DNA from: Isoetes taiwanensis
Lineage: Eukaryota; Streptophyta; Lycopodiopsida; Isoetales; Isoetaceae
Assembly (NCBI GenBank): GCA_021234155.1
Contig: JAJEKV010000049.1
Coordinates: 5,451,001-5,515,000 of the forward strand
Direction of reading: 5' to 3'
DNA: 64,000 nt
Positions 34,466-45,743 of the stretch are shown piece by piece. The notes under the pieces were generated by a model. The model saw only the letters and a list, made by a program, of their open reading frames with translations. It was not told the DNA's origin and did not search any database. The number at the start of each line of letters is the position of its first letter. The stretch's first letter is position 1. Both the position numbers and the translations under genes were made by a program.

Positions 34466-37268
34466 CCAAAATTTTAGTACCAAAAATTTTGATTTGTATT
34501 CGCATCAAACCATCAGAGTACACAGAACAAGTACTGCCTCCCACGAGGCTATATACATGAAAACCACGTATACAGATAACAAGACGACAACACAAGATAA
34601 CTAAATGCACACGTACGCTCCGCCAGCTATCAAACAGCCTGCACAAGCTTCCACGTGTTAGTAACATGCATAAGAGTTATCCAGTAGTGTCAACACGAAG
34701 CAATGACTGATGACTGCAAGAACACACATGGAATCCACCACACGCACCATAGTATCTGCCAAGCAGACACACCCCACCATATCTAGGCAGTACGTCGTCT
34801 AGAACCCCCGCTGGTGGATCCAATGTCAGGGAGAAATTGCAGGCATGATAAGGACGCAGGCTACTTGACTGTTGGTTCCGCATGCCACTGTCCCATTACA
34901 GTGACAAGCTTACCTCACAAGCACCTCTCGTTCTTATTTAGACAAGCCACGCTCATCTAATATTATGTCCTGCATAAAACTCCCTCGGGTAGCACTTATT
35001 GTGCTCACCCCAGTACCGCTAAGATACTGCAACAGTGGAGCATCGCTCCACAATGGATACTCTGCTTTCACTGGGCTGTCGGTAGACATAGGATATTGTC
35101 CCATACCAATATCTTTCGCCCACCTCACCAGCACTCACAAGTACCCAGGTAAAGTAAGCATAGGCTTATTCACAGAAGGAATGGCTTATGCCAGCACACA
35201 CGGTGCCTCCTCAACACAACCAGCATAACCCTGGTGGCACTATAACCCGCATAAGCTTGGCAGCACTACAACAAGCATAAGCCTGGAAGCACTACAGAGA
35301 TCTTGGCCTGTGCCAAAGGGCAACACCCGAGTTGCCCACTCGCAGAATTATTATACTAGCTCAGTTTATAGCAGCTAACACAATTCTGTTATGCCAGGCT
35401 CAGTAAGTAGAAGAAGAAGGTAACGGACTAAGCTAGAGTGCGGTCGTGCAAGCCTGCCCTTCTCCAGAGGGAGAATTTATCAAGCACTACTTATATTAAC
35501 AAGGAGATTCAAGTCTTACAATTAATCCTTCCGGTTACTGAGGTTAACCACCCCAAAACCAGCCCTTGTATTTGAAGTAGTCCTTGAGCAATTCGGCCTG
35601 CACCAGCCTCTCTGCAAATCGTCCTTACTTCAACCTTCTCTCCAATACCTTTGTTTCTTTTTATCAGGCTTCTCCGCTTGTTGCTTCCAAAATCCGGCCT
35701 TCCTGAATCCGGCTTCCCTGTAACAGTTTACAACAGGCCGCCGCCTTATTGGAAACCCCTGCCCACATGGCAGGGCGACGTGGCAGCAGGGCGATGCTGT
35801 CGGAAAAGACCCTATGGTCTGGGTCTGGCCTCCGGCCACTCACTTTATGCTGCCCGGGGGCACGTAGGTGGCATCCCCCGATTAAGGGGTGCTCACCTTT
35901 TTAGAACCCCAATGGTTTTATAAACCATTATAACTTTTAATTAGCTTCAATGGTTATTCACCCAATATGCTTTGCTAGTTCATGAAACCGTATTTTTAGT
36001 ACATAAGGTTTGGAAGGTTAATGGGGTGTATTGTATGAATTTTGGTATGGGAATAGGGCAAAAAGGCATCTTTGGTTTTCCTGTATTCATGGGCGGCATT
36101 TTTTGGGCTCGAGCGTGGCCGACCATGGCTTGATAGAGCTCGGTTTTAGAATGTAATTAGGGTTTTCTTCATTAGGTTGCATTTCGTGGGCCTGATGCAG
36201 GAGCCCGAAAGTAGAAGGTTTTCCTGGCCGGATTTGGAAGATGTGATGCGCTGGAGCACTGTTGCAGGAGCCGGAAGCAGGCATGTAGTTTGCGCTTCTT
36301 TATTCCAGACCTACATCGCCATAGCTTGAAGGTAAAGGTTTTTTGTTCATTTGTGAGTGCTTTTCTTCAAATCCGGCCAAGGAGAAGTAGCAAGAGACTG
36401 GTAAACTTAAAATCTGCATTAACGTTTGCATGGGATTAGCCCCTGCCCTTTAAGGGCGGGTGGGTTGCTTGGAGCTGCGCAATGTGCAGGGGGTTCGAAT
36501 CCCCAGGCCTGTTTCTTCCTTGTGCTTGCGGATGGCGGCCCCTGGCTTGGGCATCTCGGCTGATGGCAGTGGCAATGAGGGCCTCAAAGTTTATGTAAGG
36601 CTTGCAACAGTGGCAATGGAGGCTTGAAGGCGCAGGCTTCAAACGGATCACTGAGTTTTTTATTGTGAGGCATGAACTTTTTATGCCTTCTAGCGTGTGG
36701 CACAGCTTGCTCTATCCATCTATGGCGTGGGCATTAGAATAGCTGCATTCTATTTTGGGGTCAACCTGATATTGGGTTGTATGACAATGGTTGTCAAAGC
36801 TCCTTGAAAATAGAGCCACCTCAGCGTTTGACCCCATCTCACGCTGAGGTGTAGTGCTAGGATGGCCCCAGAGGGCATATGCCTGAAAATATTTCCAGAT
36901 CCAACGCCCGGGAATCGCCTAGAGCACTCATCAGAGGTATTTGCAACCTTAACTTAGTATAACATCATATGCATTGCCTTGTTATTGCTTGAAGGGAAAT
37001 AATTCTCAAACCCAATAACCAGGCAACGTCATATCCTAGTCTACCATGCCGTGGTGCACCGCGACAACTTAGACTAGGTGACATGCGACCATTACACATC
37101 TATGGACATATATATCATAGAAAATTCCATTATGCCTAATATTGATATCCATGCACAAAATCACACAATGGTTTGCGAATTTATTTTAGGCATAACAATA
37201 CGTTTCCCCCCTCCCCCGATTTCTTGTCCTCAAGAAATCGCCTTCCACTCATAGAGCCATAACATCCG
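34466..37268 (-). mobile_element. LTR-retrotransposon 3' end remnant in E2 (probable)
   Basis: Sequence absent from E1 and E3 fills this interval. Read on the minus strand from 37268 it gives SGRRFLEDKKSGEGGNVLL, resembling the C-terminal end of Ty3/gypsy polyproteins. It then has a purine tract GGGGGAGGGGGGAAACG (37220-37203) and TGTTATGCC (about 37190), a plausible LTR start. The opposite LTR end was not found, and neither integrase nor RT is present. The interior has only short frames. It could also be two unrelated insertions. Confidence 0.4.
36440..36515 (+). other. tRNA-like promoter unit, possible SINE head
   Basis: GGGTGGGTTGCTTGGAGC resembles a pol III A box. About 30 bases later comes a perfect B box in a T-arm, GGGGGTTCGAATCCCC (36488-36503). 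No complete acceptor or anticodon arm is visible, so a tRNA-derived SINE head is likelier than a tRNA gene. Confidence 0.4.
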
Positions 37269-37797
37269 GAAGGTACAAACATGCAAAAATTACAAGAAGA
37301 AGTCAAATAACCTAAAAATATCGCCAAGATATCCAGATCTTTCTCAAAAAATGATGCTCCACTGTTGCATGTACCTCCAACCGACGAATCTGCAAGGAAA
37401 ACATGTTGGGACGCATGCATTTCAAGAAAATCATGAGAAAATCGACAGATAATCATGAAAATATACAGATTACAGGAAATAATCGTGTTGAACTTATAAA
37501 GAACCTGTTAGAAAATGCTGAGCCAAGATCAAAGATGCATCAGAAAATGGAAGCGCCAACGCCAAAATCAACGCCAAAAGATTGAAAAAAGGAAGCAACT
37601 CAGCAAACAACACTGGAACAAAGCAACAACTGAGCAAGGAAGGCAAGCGCCTAATGGAGTGCCATTGCCGACCTCGCCAAACTGCCGGATTGAACAAAGG
37701 GGGAGCACGTGGGAAATGTGGCCTGCCTCTAGCATTTCGAGGGGAAATGTTCGGTGGCTGGCCATTACGCGAGGTGCGGCCACTGGCTCGCCCTAAC

Positions 37798-38812
37798 GGG
37801 CTCGCCAGCTGGCCTTACCCCGCGTAATGGTCAGCCACCGAACATTACCCCTAACAAAATGTTAGGGCAGGCCACATTTCTCCATGTTATCACCATTCTT
37901 ACATCCTATAAGTTTCTTGTCCCACCTGGCAGGCTGCTAGTGCCACCTGTCCTAGCTAGTGCCATTTGGCAGTGCTTGTGCCAGCTATGCCAACGCCAAC
38001 AATACATTCAAATTCACAATACATTCAACAATACAATTCAAATTCACATTATTTCAAGTAGTCACTGATACCAAAATTTCATATTACAAAGTTCAGTTTC
38101 CATTCAAAATTTGCAGTCTGCAATTCATTACAAAAGTAATTCTACAGGTTTTCATTTGCCATCACAGGCATTCAACAGGTTTTATCAGATGACAGACTAC
38201 CAGATTTTTCAGAATTAGAAGATTCCCCATGATATTTCTGCATAACACAAGAATATGGACCAAGACAGAAGGATATGGAGCTATGGCAAAGAAAAATTGT
38301 TCCAGATCTATAAAAAGGAGCAACTGGAGCTCAAATGCGAAATGAAGAAGGGAGGAAAAAAAAACGAGATGGGCTATGGAGCTTGATCTGACATAACAGT
38401 AAAAAAAGAGATGGATAAGCGGACTGTAAATGCTAGGCAACTGCACAGAACAAAATCATTAAAATATATAGATTACAAGAAACAATCATGCTGAACCTAT
38501 AAAGAACCTGTCAGAAAATGCTGAGCCAAGGTCAAAGATGCAAGCGCCAGTGAAAATCAGAAAATGGAAGCGCCAGCACCAAAATCAATGCCAAAAGATC
38601 GAAAAAAGGAAGCAACTCAGAAAACAACACTGGAGCAACGTAAAAACTGAGCAAGGAAGGCAAGCGCCTGACAGAGAGCCATTGCCGACCTCGCCAAGCT
38701 CGCCGGATTGAATAAAGGGGGCAGCACGTGGGAAATGTGGCCTGCCCCTAACATTTCGAGGGGAAATGTTCGGTGGCTTGCCATTACGGGAGGTGCGGCC
38801 ACTGGCTTGCCC
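37798..38812. mobile_element. TIR element E3 (non-autonomous, about 1.0 kb)
   Basis: It begins GGGCTCGCCAGCTGGCC (37798), continues ACCGAACATTACCCCTAACA and AAATGTTAGGGCAGGCCACA, and ends with the inverse, GGGAAATGTGGCCTGCCCCT to GTGCGGCCACTGGCTTGCCC (38812). Only four bases (TAAC, 37794-37797) separate it from E2. The interior matches E1 but is shorter. Confidence 0.75.
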
Positions 38813-38816
38813 TAAC

Positions 38817-38860
38817 GAGGCCGCACCCCGAACATTATCCCTAACTAAAATTGCTAGTCA
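38817..38860. mobile_element. Terminal stub of a fourth element (E4)
   Basis: After E3 and another TAAC comes GAGGCCGCACCCCGAACATT ATCCCTAAC, a shortened copy of the left terminus of the family. The rest of E4 cannot be traced beyond about 38860. Confidence 0.5.
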
Positions 38861-39156
38861 ATGCTAATTGAATTTGTAAAATGGTAGTATCAAAGTTTGG
38901 GCAGCCCTTCCCTAATGGCTCGTAATGGCCTATGCAGGAACAATATAGAAATAGGGTCGCAAATATACCCTGGAGTTTATTGTAGTGCTGACACATGTCA
39001 GCCGCAAATAACATGAAATGGAAGTTAGATCTTCTGATTCCGTGTGACCTGTTGTCCCGTTAAACTTTTTGGGTTGCCCGAATGGCTAACCCTAGGCGTG
39101 TAGCAGAAAGAGGCATATTTTAGACATGTATCAAAAGATGTTGATGTTGAAGATCT

Positions 39157-39735
39157 TTGTTGAAGTTGAAGATGACGACTGGGATTAACTGCTGGCAATT
39201 CACCACGAGAAAAGCCGTGAACGACGGAGAAGAGAGGCAGTTGGGTTTGATTGCATGCATGCATGAAGGCACTTTTTTTTTTCCAGTCACTAATATTGTT
39301 CTCGAATTTCATGGCTTGGTGGATTGCGTGCAAATTTTTTATATGTTGTCCCAAATCGATGTTGTTTCATGGAATATTTTGATTGGAGCATATGCTCAAC
39401 ATGACCAGCAGGTGGAGACATTTCTCTAAGTCAGCCAACTTTTGTTGGAATATAAGAAGCCTAATAGAATTATCTTCTTAAATCTTCTTTCTGCTTGTCT
39501 GTCTCCTCACGATTCAAGATTTCGTAAGTTCATGCATTCATTTTTAACCATGGATTGCAAACAGAACTTTCTGTGCAAAATGCGCTTATCAATATATATG
39601 GTAAATACAGAAGTCTAGATGATGCATTGGCAGTAATTTGAGAAATTGCAGCATTACAATGTCATACCATGGACAGCTATAATCCAGGCACATGTCCAAA
39701 ATGGCCATCACATGAACCTTATACATGAAGTGCCC
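39157..39735 (+). pseudogene. PPR protein pseudogene fragment (PLS class)
   Basis: The frame ending at 39429 contains DVVSWNILIGAYAQHDQQVE, the hallmark of PLS-class pentatricopeptide repeats. It is preceded by GLVDCVQIFYMLSQI. After a stop, further repeats follow in other frames: KPNRIIFLNLLSACLSP, TELSVQNALINIYGKYRSLD and VIPWTAIIQAHVQNGHHMN up to about 39720. PPR proteins bind organelle RNA, often for editing. The frame shifts at least twice and no start, E or DYW region is present, so this is a relic. It is one of the few host-gene-derived pieces in the repeats. Confidence 0.8.
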
Positions 39736-40377
39736 CCTAGGATGAGGTCGGTCACTCATTTTAGGTGGCGCTTTAGATATATTCAAATAAGAAAATCGAA
39801 AAGGGAGTAAGCCTAGAGCGCGACCCTCTTGAATGGTTTTCAACTCACCAGGCTTGATATTGTTCGTGGCAAACAATATAGATTTCTTGAAATTATTGTT
39901 ACCTCCTTTAGAAAGAGCGAGCTTTGCTCTCGCTCTCTTTTGGGGCCTCTCTGTGTCAATGTAGCTTATTTACTTTGCTAGGTTATATTACACAAAGAGG
40001 TTCCAAATGGGAGGTTGAGCAGAAATCGTTCGTTCTAGAGGTAAAAGTTCTCGTATGCAAGTTGCTATGACGTCAGAGGTGAGAGCGTATCCTAATTTCA
40101 AGCCAAAGTGGTTCCTGGGCTTTGTCCATCTATATAGCGGCTGTTAGGCACCAAACCATGGAATATCCTAACTCCTGCTATTGATGGAGAACCTCGAGCG
40201 GTACTGTGACTAGAAATTAGAGGACGCGCCCCCCTCGGCGTCGTGGTGGATTGCACAAGGACGGAGGTAACAAGGGTTTTGAGTAATCTACTTTTATTGT
40301 GGCCACGGATGATACAAGCCTGGTGGTTGCTTGCGATTCTGTGGGTTCATTAGAGATTAGTGATTGATGAATGAAAG

Positions 40378-40491
40378 CATCGAGACTTCCCAATCTTTCT
40401 TTCCCCACCTCTTTGAGCAATGTAGCTTAGTTTACATTCTAAGTTCCATTGTTCAAAGAGGCGTGAAAGCAAGATTGGGAAGTCTCGATGC
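40378..40491. repeat. Long hairpin A (arms about 52 nt)
   Basis: GCATCGAGACTTCCCAATCT at 40378 and its reverse complement at 40472-40491 begin arms that pair for about 52 bases with a handful of mismatches. The loop is about 10 bases (GTTTACATTC region). CCTCTTTGAGCAATG pairs with CATTGTTCAAAGAGG. Confidence 0.85.
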
Positions 40492-40532
40492 TTGCACTCA
40501 GGTCGAATGTCGAACCCGAATATCACTTGTGG

Positions 40533-40774
40533 ATCGTCCCATCCACTAGATAGGTAAGGCGTAACTTCGGTATGCCAAATTGGCATTTGAATGCCATCGG
40601 GATCGTGTATCTGTACCTCCATTCCTTTGGGCAGCACCTGCCATGTAAACCCATTAGGTATATAGAGCATGTGCCACCCAAAGGAATGGAGTACAGATAT
40701 AGGGTCCTGATGGCATTCAAATGCCAATTTGGCGTACGGGAGATACGCCTTACCTATCCATTGGATGGGACGAT
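40533..40774. repeat. Long hairpin B (arms about 105 nt)
   Basis: ATCGTCCCATCCACTAGATA (40533) pairs with the inverse ending at 40774. The arms include GCCAAATTGGCATTTGAATG and CTCCATTCCTTTGGG, with a spacer at about 40646-40667. Identity is about 85%. It lies 41 bases after hairpin A. Arm divergence argues against a recent inverted duplication. Confidence 0.85.
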
Positions 40775-41239
40775 GGGACGAAAATAATGGGACACGGTGA
40801 TACATAATCATTGGAGAGTGGATCGTGTATCTAGTGAAATCTCATATCCGTCAAAGTCGGCTCGATTGATCCGTGGCTGTTTGACCCCTTGGCATGCGTA
40901 GATTACTTCTCATCAGCAAGATTCTGTGGCATGCGAAGGGGCAAGCAGCAACGGAAGTCAAGCCGGCTTTGGGGGGAGGGGGGGGAGGTGAGGTTTCTCT
41001 AGGCACTTAGATCGATTGAGGTTATACATGAATGAAATATGGAACGAAGTTACAAATTGTTGAAGTGACCAGAACCATCATACATGAAAGAAACATAGAA
41101 CACGGTAATGAAATATATAGAAGACAAAAACTTATAACAAAAAACTTTATTTTTTATTAATAGTGCCAGAACGGTTACAATAATTTGAAAATCCTCATGA
41201 ACAGTTACAATAGACTGAATATACTCATCACATCATCTT

Positions 41240-44200
41240 TCTAGGCAGCACCATCTTCATCAGTTTCATCATCCAGGGTTCCGTCCTCTTCTGCCTACTG
41301 GCCTAGGTTCAACCTCCTCTTGCCTTTACCCTTACTGCAACGTCCTCGAGATGTGTTTCTTCTGATACGTCGCCTGTTTATCAGGGTAATTGGCATTGGA
41401 GAGTCCGTTGGATCACGTACAGTTAAGTCCTCAAGCGGATCTCCTGTATTACTTTCCTTTTTTTTTTTTTTTTTTTTGAGGGAACGGGTGGATTTTTATA
41501 TTATATAATAAAAGGTACAATGTTTCAAAGCAAGAACAGAATTACTACAGGAGTAATCTCAACATATTCATCCTGTTCTTGCAGAAACTTATTAGATGCT
41601 CTAAGAGCAAGATTTTACATAAATTGCTCTAGCTGATGCACTTGAAAGGATCAAATAGTCATCCTGCCTGGTAACCAGAAGATGTATAATGATACCTGAA
41701 CAAGCCCTGTAGGGTACTCAGCTAAAAAATTCAGGCAGATCTTCCTGAGATATTGGGAAATAAAATGGGAATATCTGACAGTATATGTATGAAAGAAGTA
41801 AAATAGAATGAAGCTCAAGCATCAGTACCTGAGCAAGCTCTCACCCAAACATATCAGTATTTGAGCATAAACCAGCCAAGCATCAGTACTTGTTTTGGTT
41901 ATGCAGTTCTTGGCACAGCAGTACCAAAGAACTGAGAGCTTAAATTAATCATTTTATCTGCAAAACTGTCATACAATCTGCTGCCTATAATCTTTCCATT
42001 CAAATCTCAAAATCTTAAGATCAATCCACAAGAATCCACTGTCCTAGAAACATCATTCTAGATCATCCCAAACATCATCAAGACCTTTCTGCTAGAAAGA
42101 AAGAGCAGGACGAAGGGAAAGAAGCCAACTGATAGAGAACTTGGGTAAAATATCTAATTCAAAAATCTGAAACTTCATCACTTACTAGTGCTTTGCCCAA
42201 TTTCTGCTCCATCTTATGGGCATCTGCGCCGTTTCGATGTGTCTTGGCCAGAAAGAAAGGTAGAAACTAGCATCTCCAGCAATAAAGTCTGTCCTATACC
42301 TGTTACTAGAGATTTGCCTGCCCTTCCAAACTTCCGAGCAAGAACATAGAGCTTCTCTTGAAGCTAAAGAGCAAAAAATGCCACGTTAGTGGCTTACCAG
42401 CAAGAGATCTAGAAAGAACCGCTTTGATGCTGCTACAGGTTCTTGAATTTCCAGAAAACAAGTTCTGCATCAGACGCCAATTTCCTGCTAGCATCAGAAT
42501 CTCTGACCTGGAAAGAGCTAAAGAGCCGAAGCAGTGCCGGACTGGGAGGATAGGGTGGTTCCCTTCCTCCCCTGCCGCCCTAGCCGCAGGCGCAGGTTCG
42601 TGCGCCAAGAACCATTTTTCCCATTCCGTTCATTGCTTCTGTATTACTTGCACCTGGCCCTTCTGTATCAGACTCCTCTTCTGTATCTTCGCTGTCGTTT
42701 GAGTCGTCCGAGAACATGTTCTCATCTAAATCATCTTCGGCATCGACAAAATGGGTACGTTGAATGTCCTCATCAACATGGTTAGCGGCATTTACAGCAA
42801 GCAGCTCGTCCTCACTGTCTTCGAAACTGTCCTCTTCCACTTCGGAATCTGCATCGATGAAAGGGAACTGTAGCTTATCGACTACGGCTGCGCCACTGTT
42901 GCGATTCAAAAGCCGCCAGCTTGAGAAGTTATATACAAGTTTGTCAGCCTTCTTATGCAACAGACGATTTCGTGTGACACTGTGTATGTACTTATAGGCA
43001 CTCCAATTCCTCTCACTTGCACTATTGGAGGATACCAAGGAGAGGATAGTCATTGCAAGGGCCTGTAATGTATCAGTAACTTGTCCATGGGCTTGCCACC
43101 ATGCATAAGATTCCATATTTGGTTCCTTCTTATGACTCTCCAGTGCTTCGTGAAGCTCTTCATCTGCCCACCTTTCACTCAAGTTCTGGTATTCGGTTAA
43201 CTCGGCAATGAAAAACTTATAGTCCGAGCTGTTCGGATAATACATTTTTGCAACCTTCTTCAACGAACCCATAACCTCTTTATCTGTATGCTGGTCCATG
43301 TCGTAGTTGTGTGGATCTAAGGCATGTGCGGCGCCATGAAGGTCATTATACGACTTCTTCCATCGTACAATGAAGTCCCTCAGTAATGTTGCACGCTTGG
43401 CATTGTCAAAGGGTGCGTTTGGCCCGTCAAGTTGTAGGAACGATTGTATCGAGTGCCAACACCTCCAGACCTTGCCAGTACTTGCCATCGAAGAATCAAG
43501 GGTTTTGATGGCATGACAAACAGCCTCACAAATTCTTTACGCCTTTCCAAAATGTCTCCCGCCCAAGCATTTCTCGAAGTGCAGCAGCTTTCTGCCGGTG
43601 TTTTGATGCATTTTTGCCCTTCTGCCTCCTCTCCCATTCAAAGAAGTTTGTATGGTTGAAGGTCGAGATAATCGGGTCACGACACCTAAGCACTCTTTCA
43701 AGACAAATGTTATTGGAACCAAACCGAGTCTGGCCAGGATTCATAAGTGCTAGGGCCTTCTGATGTAATAACTTGTATATGGCGTAAATTGCGAGCTTCT
43801 TTGTGATGAATTTCACGAGACGACAGGTCTTCTGAATGGGATCTTTGAACCAAGTGTGCTGTGAAAATTAGTCCTTGAGCAATAAGTTTAGACAATGGCA
43901 TTGGCAGCTGGCCGCGTGCAATCCTGGAAATTCAGACTTCAACAATTCACCCGCTAACTTATAACTAAACGTGTTATCCATTACAACCTGAAATATTCTC
44001 TTCGGTCCAAAACTCTCTATCACAGCCTTTGTTTTCTAAAAAATCTAATCTCCTGTCACTTGATCAGTTTTAGTTTTCACGGTCTTCAAAAATACTTCGC
44101 CCACTAAATAGACGATCATGAAGTTTATAAGGTGGTCCTTGTTTACATTGCTCCAACCATCAGTCACTAGTGAAGCCGGTCTGGCTTCACTAACACGACA

Positions 44201-45032
44201 CAACTTCATCTCCACCTTCTCGACTATTTTCCCGTGTATTTCATCCACCATTTTGTTATTGGCATGCTTGTATGAAGGCAGCCTGAAAGCTAACCCTGCT
44301 TTGGCAACTTCTTGGAAGGCTTCTTTCATTTCTTTGTGTTCTAAGACATGTGGAGACAATCCGGCATATAAAAATGCCTCTACAACCTTCAATTGTGTCT
44401 TCTTCAGTTGCTCTAATGTTAAACACTGGTCAACCCTCTGTTGCTTAGTCTATCTTTCCACTATTTCAATTGTCTCTGCCATTCTTTTTTTCACCCGTAC
44501 TTAACCCTCCTATCGACCCTAGTCCACCCTCTGGTTGGTACATTGGCGCTGCAGGAGGGGTGGTGTAATTGATCTCTTCTGCTTGGCACGGTCACGGTCC
44601 TTGACTATCCCTTGGCTATGTTTTTCTGTTGATGTTCTTTTTTCGACCCAACACTTCAATTGCATCTTGTCGTATGTCAGCAGATGCCGTACAAGTTTGC
44701 ATCCCAATTTTAGAGTCCCGTAAAATATGAGCTCGAATTCTTGTCGCAGATCCATTTATTGACGTGTACCCACAAAATACACATTGCCACTCATTCTGAC
44801 CAAATTCCTTCACAAATCCCCACTCAGGACCTCTCCTTCGACCACCAGTATCTCGACATACAATTCTTCCACGTGCTGCTGCAACTCCCGTGGCCTTGCC
44901 ATGACCACGCGACGGCCGTGCACCCCTAGATGATGATGCATGATGGTCGGCGACGCCGGATGTAGATGCATGGCCACCAGCGCCGCCTGATGTAGATGCA
45001 TGATACCAGCTGCCATCCCTGCTGCTATCCAA
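41240..45032 (-). pseudogene. hAT-superfamily transposase, broken by frameshifts and a retro-insertion
   Basis: The start is ATG at 45032. A BED zinc finger follows (WGFVKEFGQNEWQCVFCG, then INGSATRIRAHIL, 44830-44680). A DUF659-like region at 44392-44045 contains SLVTDGWSNVNKDHLINFM. The hAT dimerisation domain (43200-42950) contains WWQAHGQVTD, ALAMTILSLVSSNSASERNW and SVTRNRLLHKKADKLVYN. An acidic tail runs to ESDTEGPGASNT at about 42650, resumes across a 1.18-kb insertion with DPLEDLTVRDPTDSP (about 41440), and ends at 41249. Several frame changes lie between domains. hAT transposases cut and paste elements with short terminal repeats. I did not find convincing terminal inverted repeats or an 8-bp duplication. 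Confidence 0.85.
41455..42638 (-). mobile_element. Retro-insertion (5'-truncated LINE or retro-copy) inside the hAT gene
   Basis: An 11-bp direct repeat CTGTATTACTT flanks it (41444-41454 and 42639-42649). A poly-T run (about 41459-41477) at its left marks a poly(A) tail on the minus strand. Removing it restores the hAT reading frame across the junction. The start of the sequence after the tail (GAGGGAACGGGTGG) resembles plant LINE 3' ends. No LINE domain was recognised inside, so a retro-copied RNA is an alternative. Confidence 0.8.
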
Positions 45033-45743
45033 AATTACTGTCTCTGCTCTGCTATTCTAAAGAGTAAAGACTCCTTAATCGTCCAAACTAAAGGCCGATG
45101 TGTATATATGCGAAGGAGCAAGCTCACTACGCATACGTTACATTGACGTCTCGTTCGAGCGTAAAGAGGGAAGGACAGGAACCTATAGGTCTCTAAGGAA
45201 CAGGGTAGGAACCCAAGGTCGAAAAACTCTGGGAAGGAGTTATCTCACTTCACATATTCTGGCGTCAGGCTCCGAATGCAAAACCCACACCTCAAAGGCT
45301 GACCGTTTCCAAAAGAGTATGTTGACTCGACCTAGTAATCAACGTTCGAGGTGAATTTTGGGCTAAACATGTTTTTCTTATATACGACTGCTCAAAACAG
45401 ATCAAACTGTGGCGCAAAAACTTTTTTTCCCTTAACAAAAAGCCCTAAAATGCTTTGCAAACTTTCACGTAAGCGAAAACAACAGTTTCGCTTACGCAAG
45501 TTAAAAAATTTCGCTGGATCAGAGGGGATCTGGAGGACATCTGGACATCCTTGATTGATAGGCAAATACTCTTTCTAGATCAATTCTATTGTGTTGGCGG
45601 ACTGCAGCTTCTGGGAGATCTTCACAATACAAGGAGGGTGGTTAGATTGCTTGCACGGGGATCCTTCACAGCCTTACCTCTTCAAGCTTTTCTTGTTAAC
45701 TGTACATGGTTGAATGATAGCTACTGGGTTGAGCTATACTAAG
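45033..45743. other. Spacer between the hAT gene and LINE C
   Basis: No gene is recognised. A small perfect hairpin GTAAGCGAAA-loop-TTTCGCTTAC lies at 45469-45495. The LINE C 5' untranslated region probably occupies the last part, but its start is not marked. Confidence 0.5.

Larger units (their letters stand above)
31151..37793. mobile_element. TIR element E2, interrupted by two insertions
   Basis: The left terminus GGGCGAGCTAGTGGCCGCAC (31151) continues to ACGTTAGGGCATGCCACATT. The right terminus is its inverse, ending GTGCGGCCACTGGCTCGCCC at 37793. E1/E3-type interior sequence resumes after each insertion: at 34040 after the 31533-33877 element, and at 37268 after the LTR remnant. Without the insertions the element would be about 1.5 kb. 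Confidence 0.7.

Noticed and set aside
39589..39876. Minus-strand frame of 95 codons overlapping the PPR pseudogene
   Set aside because: It overlaps clear PPR coding on the other strand and shows no family motif.
40350..40811. 153-codon minus-strand frame
   Set aside because: It lies across two long hairpins, whose paired arms create the open frame on both strands.
42532..42540. CAGTGCCGG as a hAT terminal repeat
   Set aside because: It lies inside the retro-insertion bounded by the CTGTATTACTT duplication, so it cannot be the end of the hAT element.
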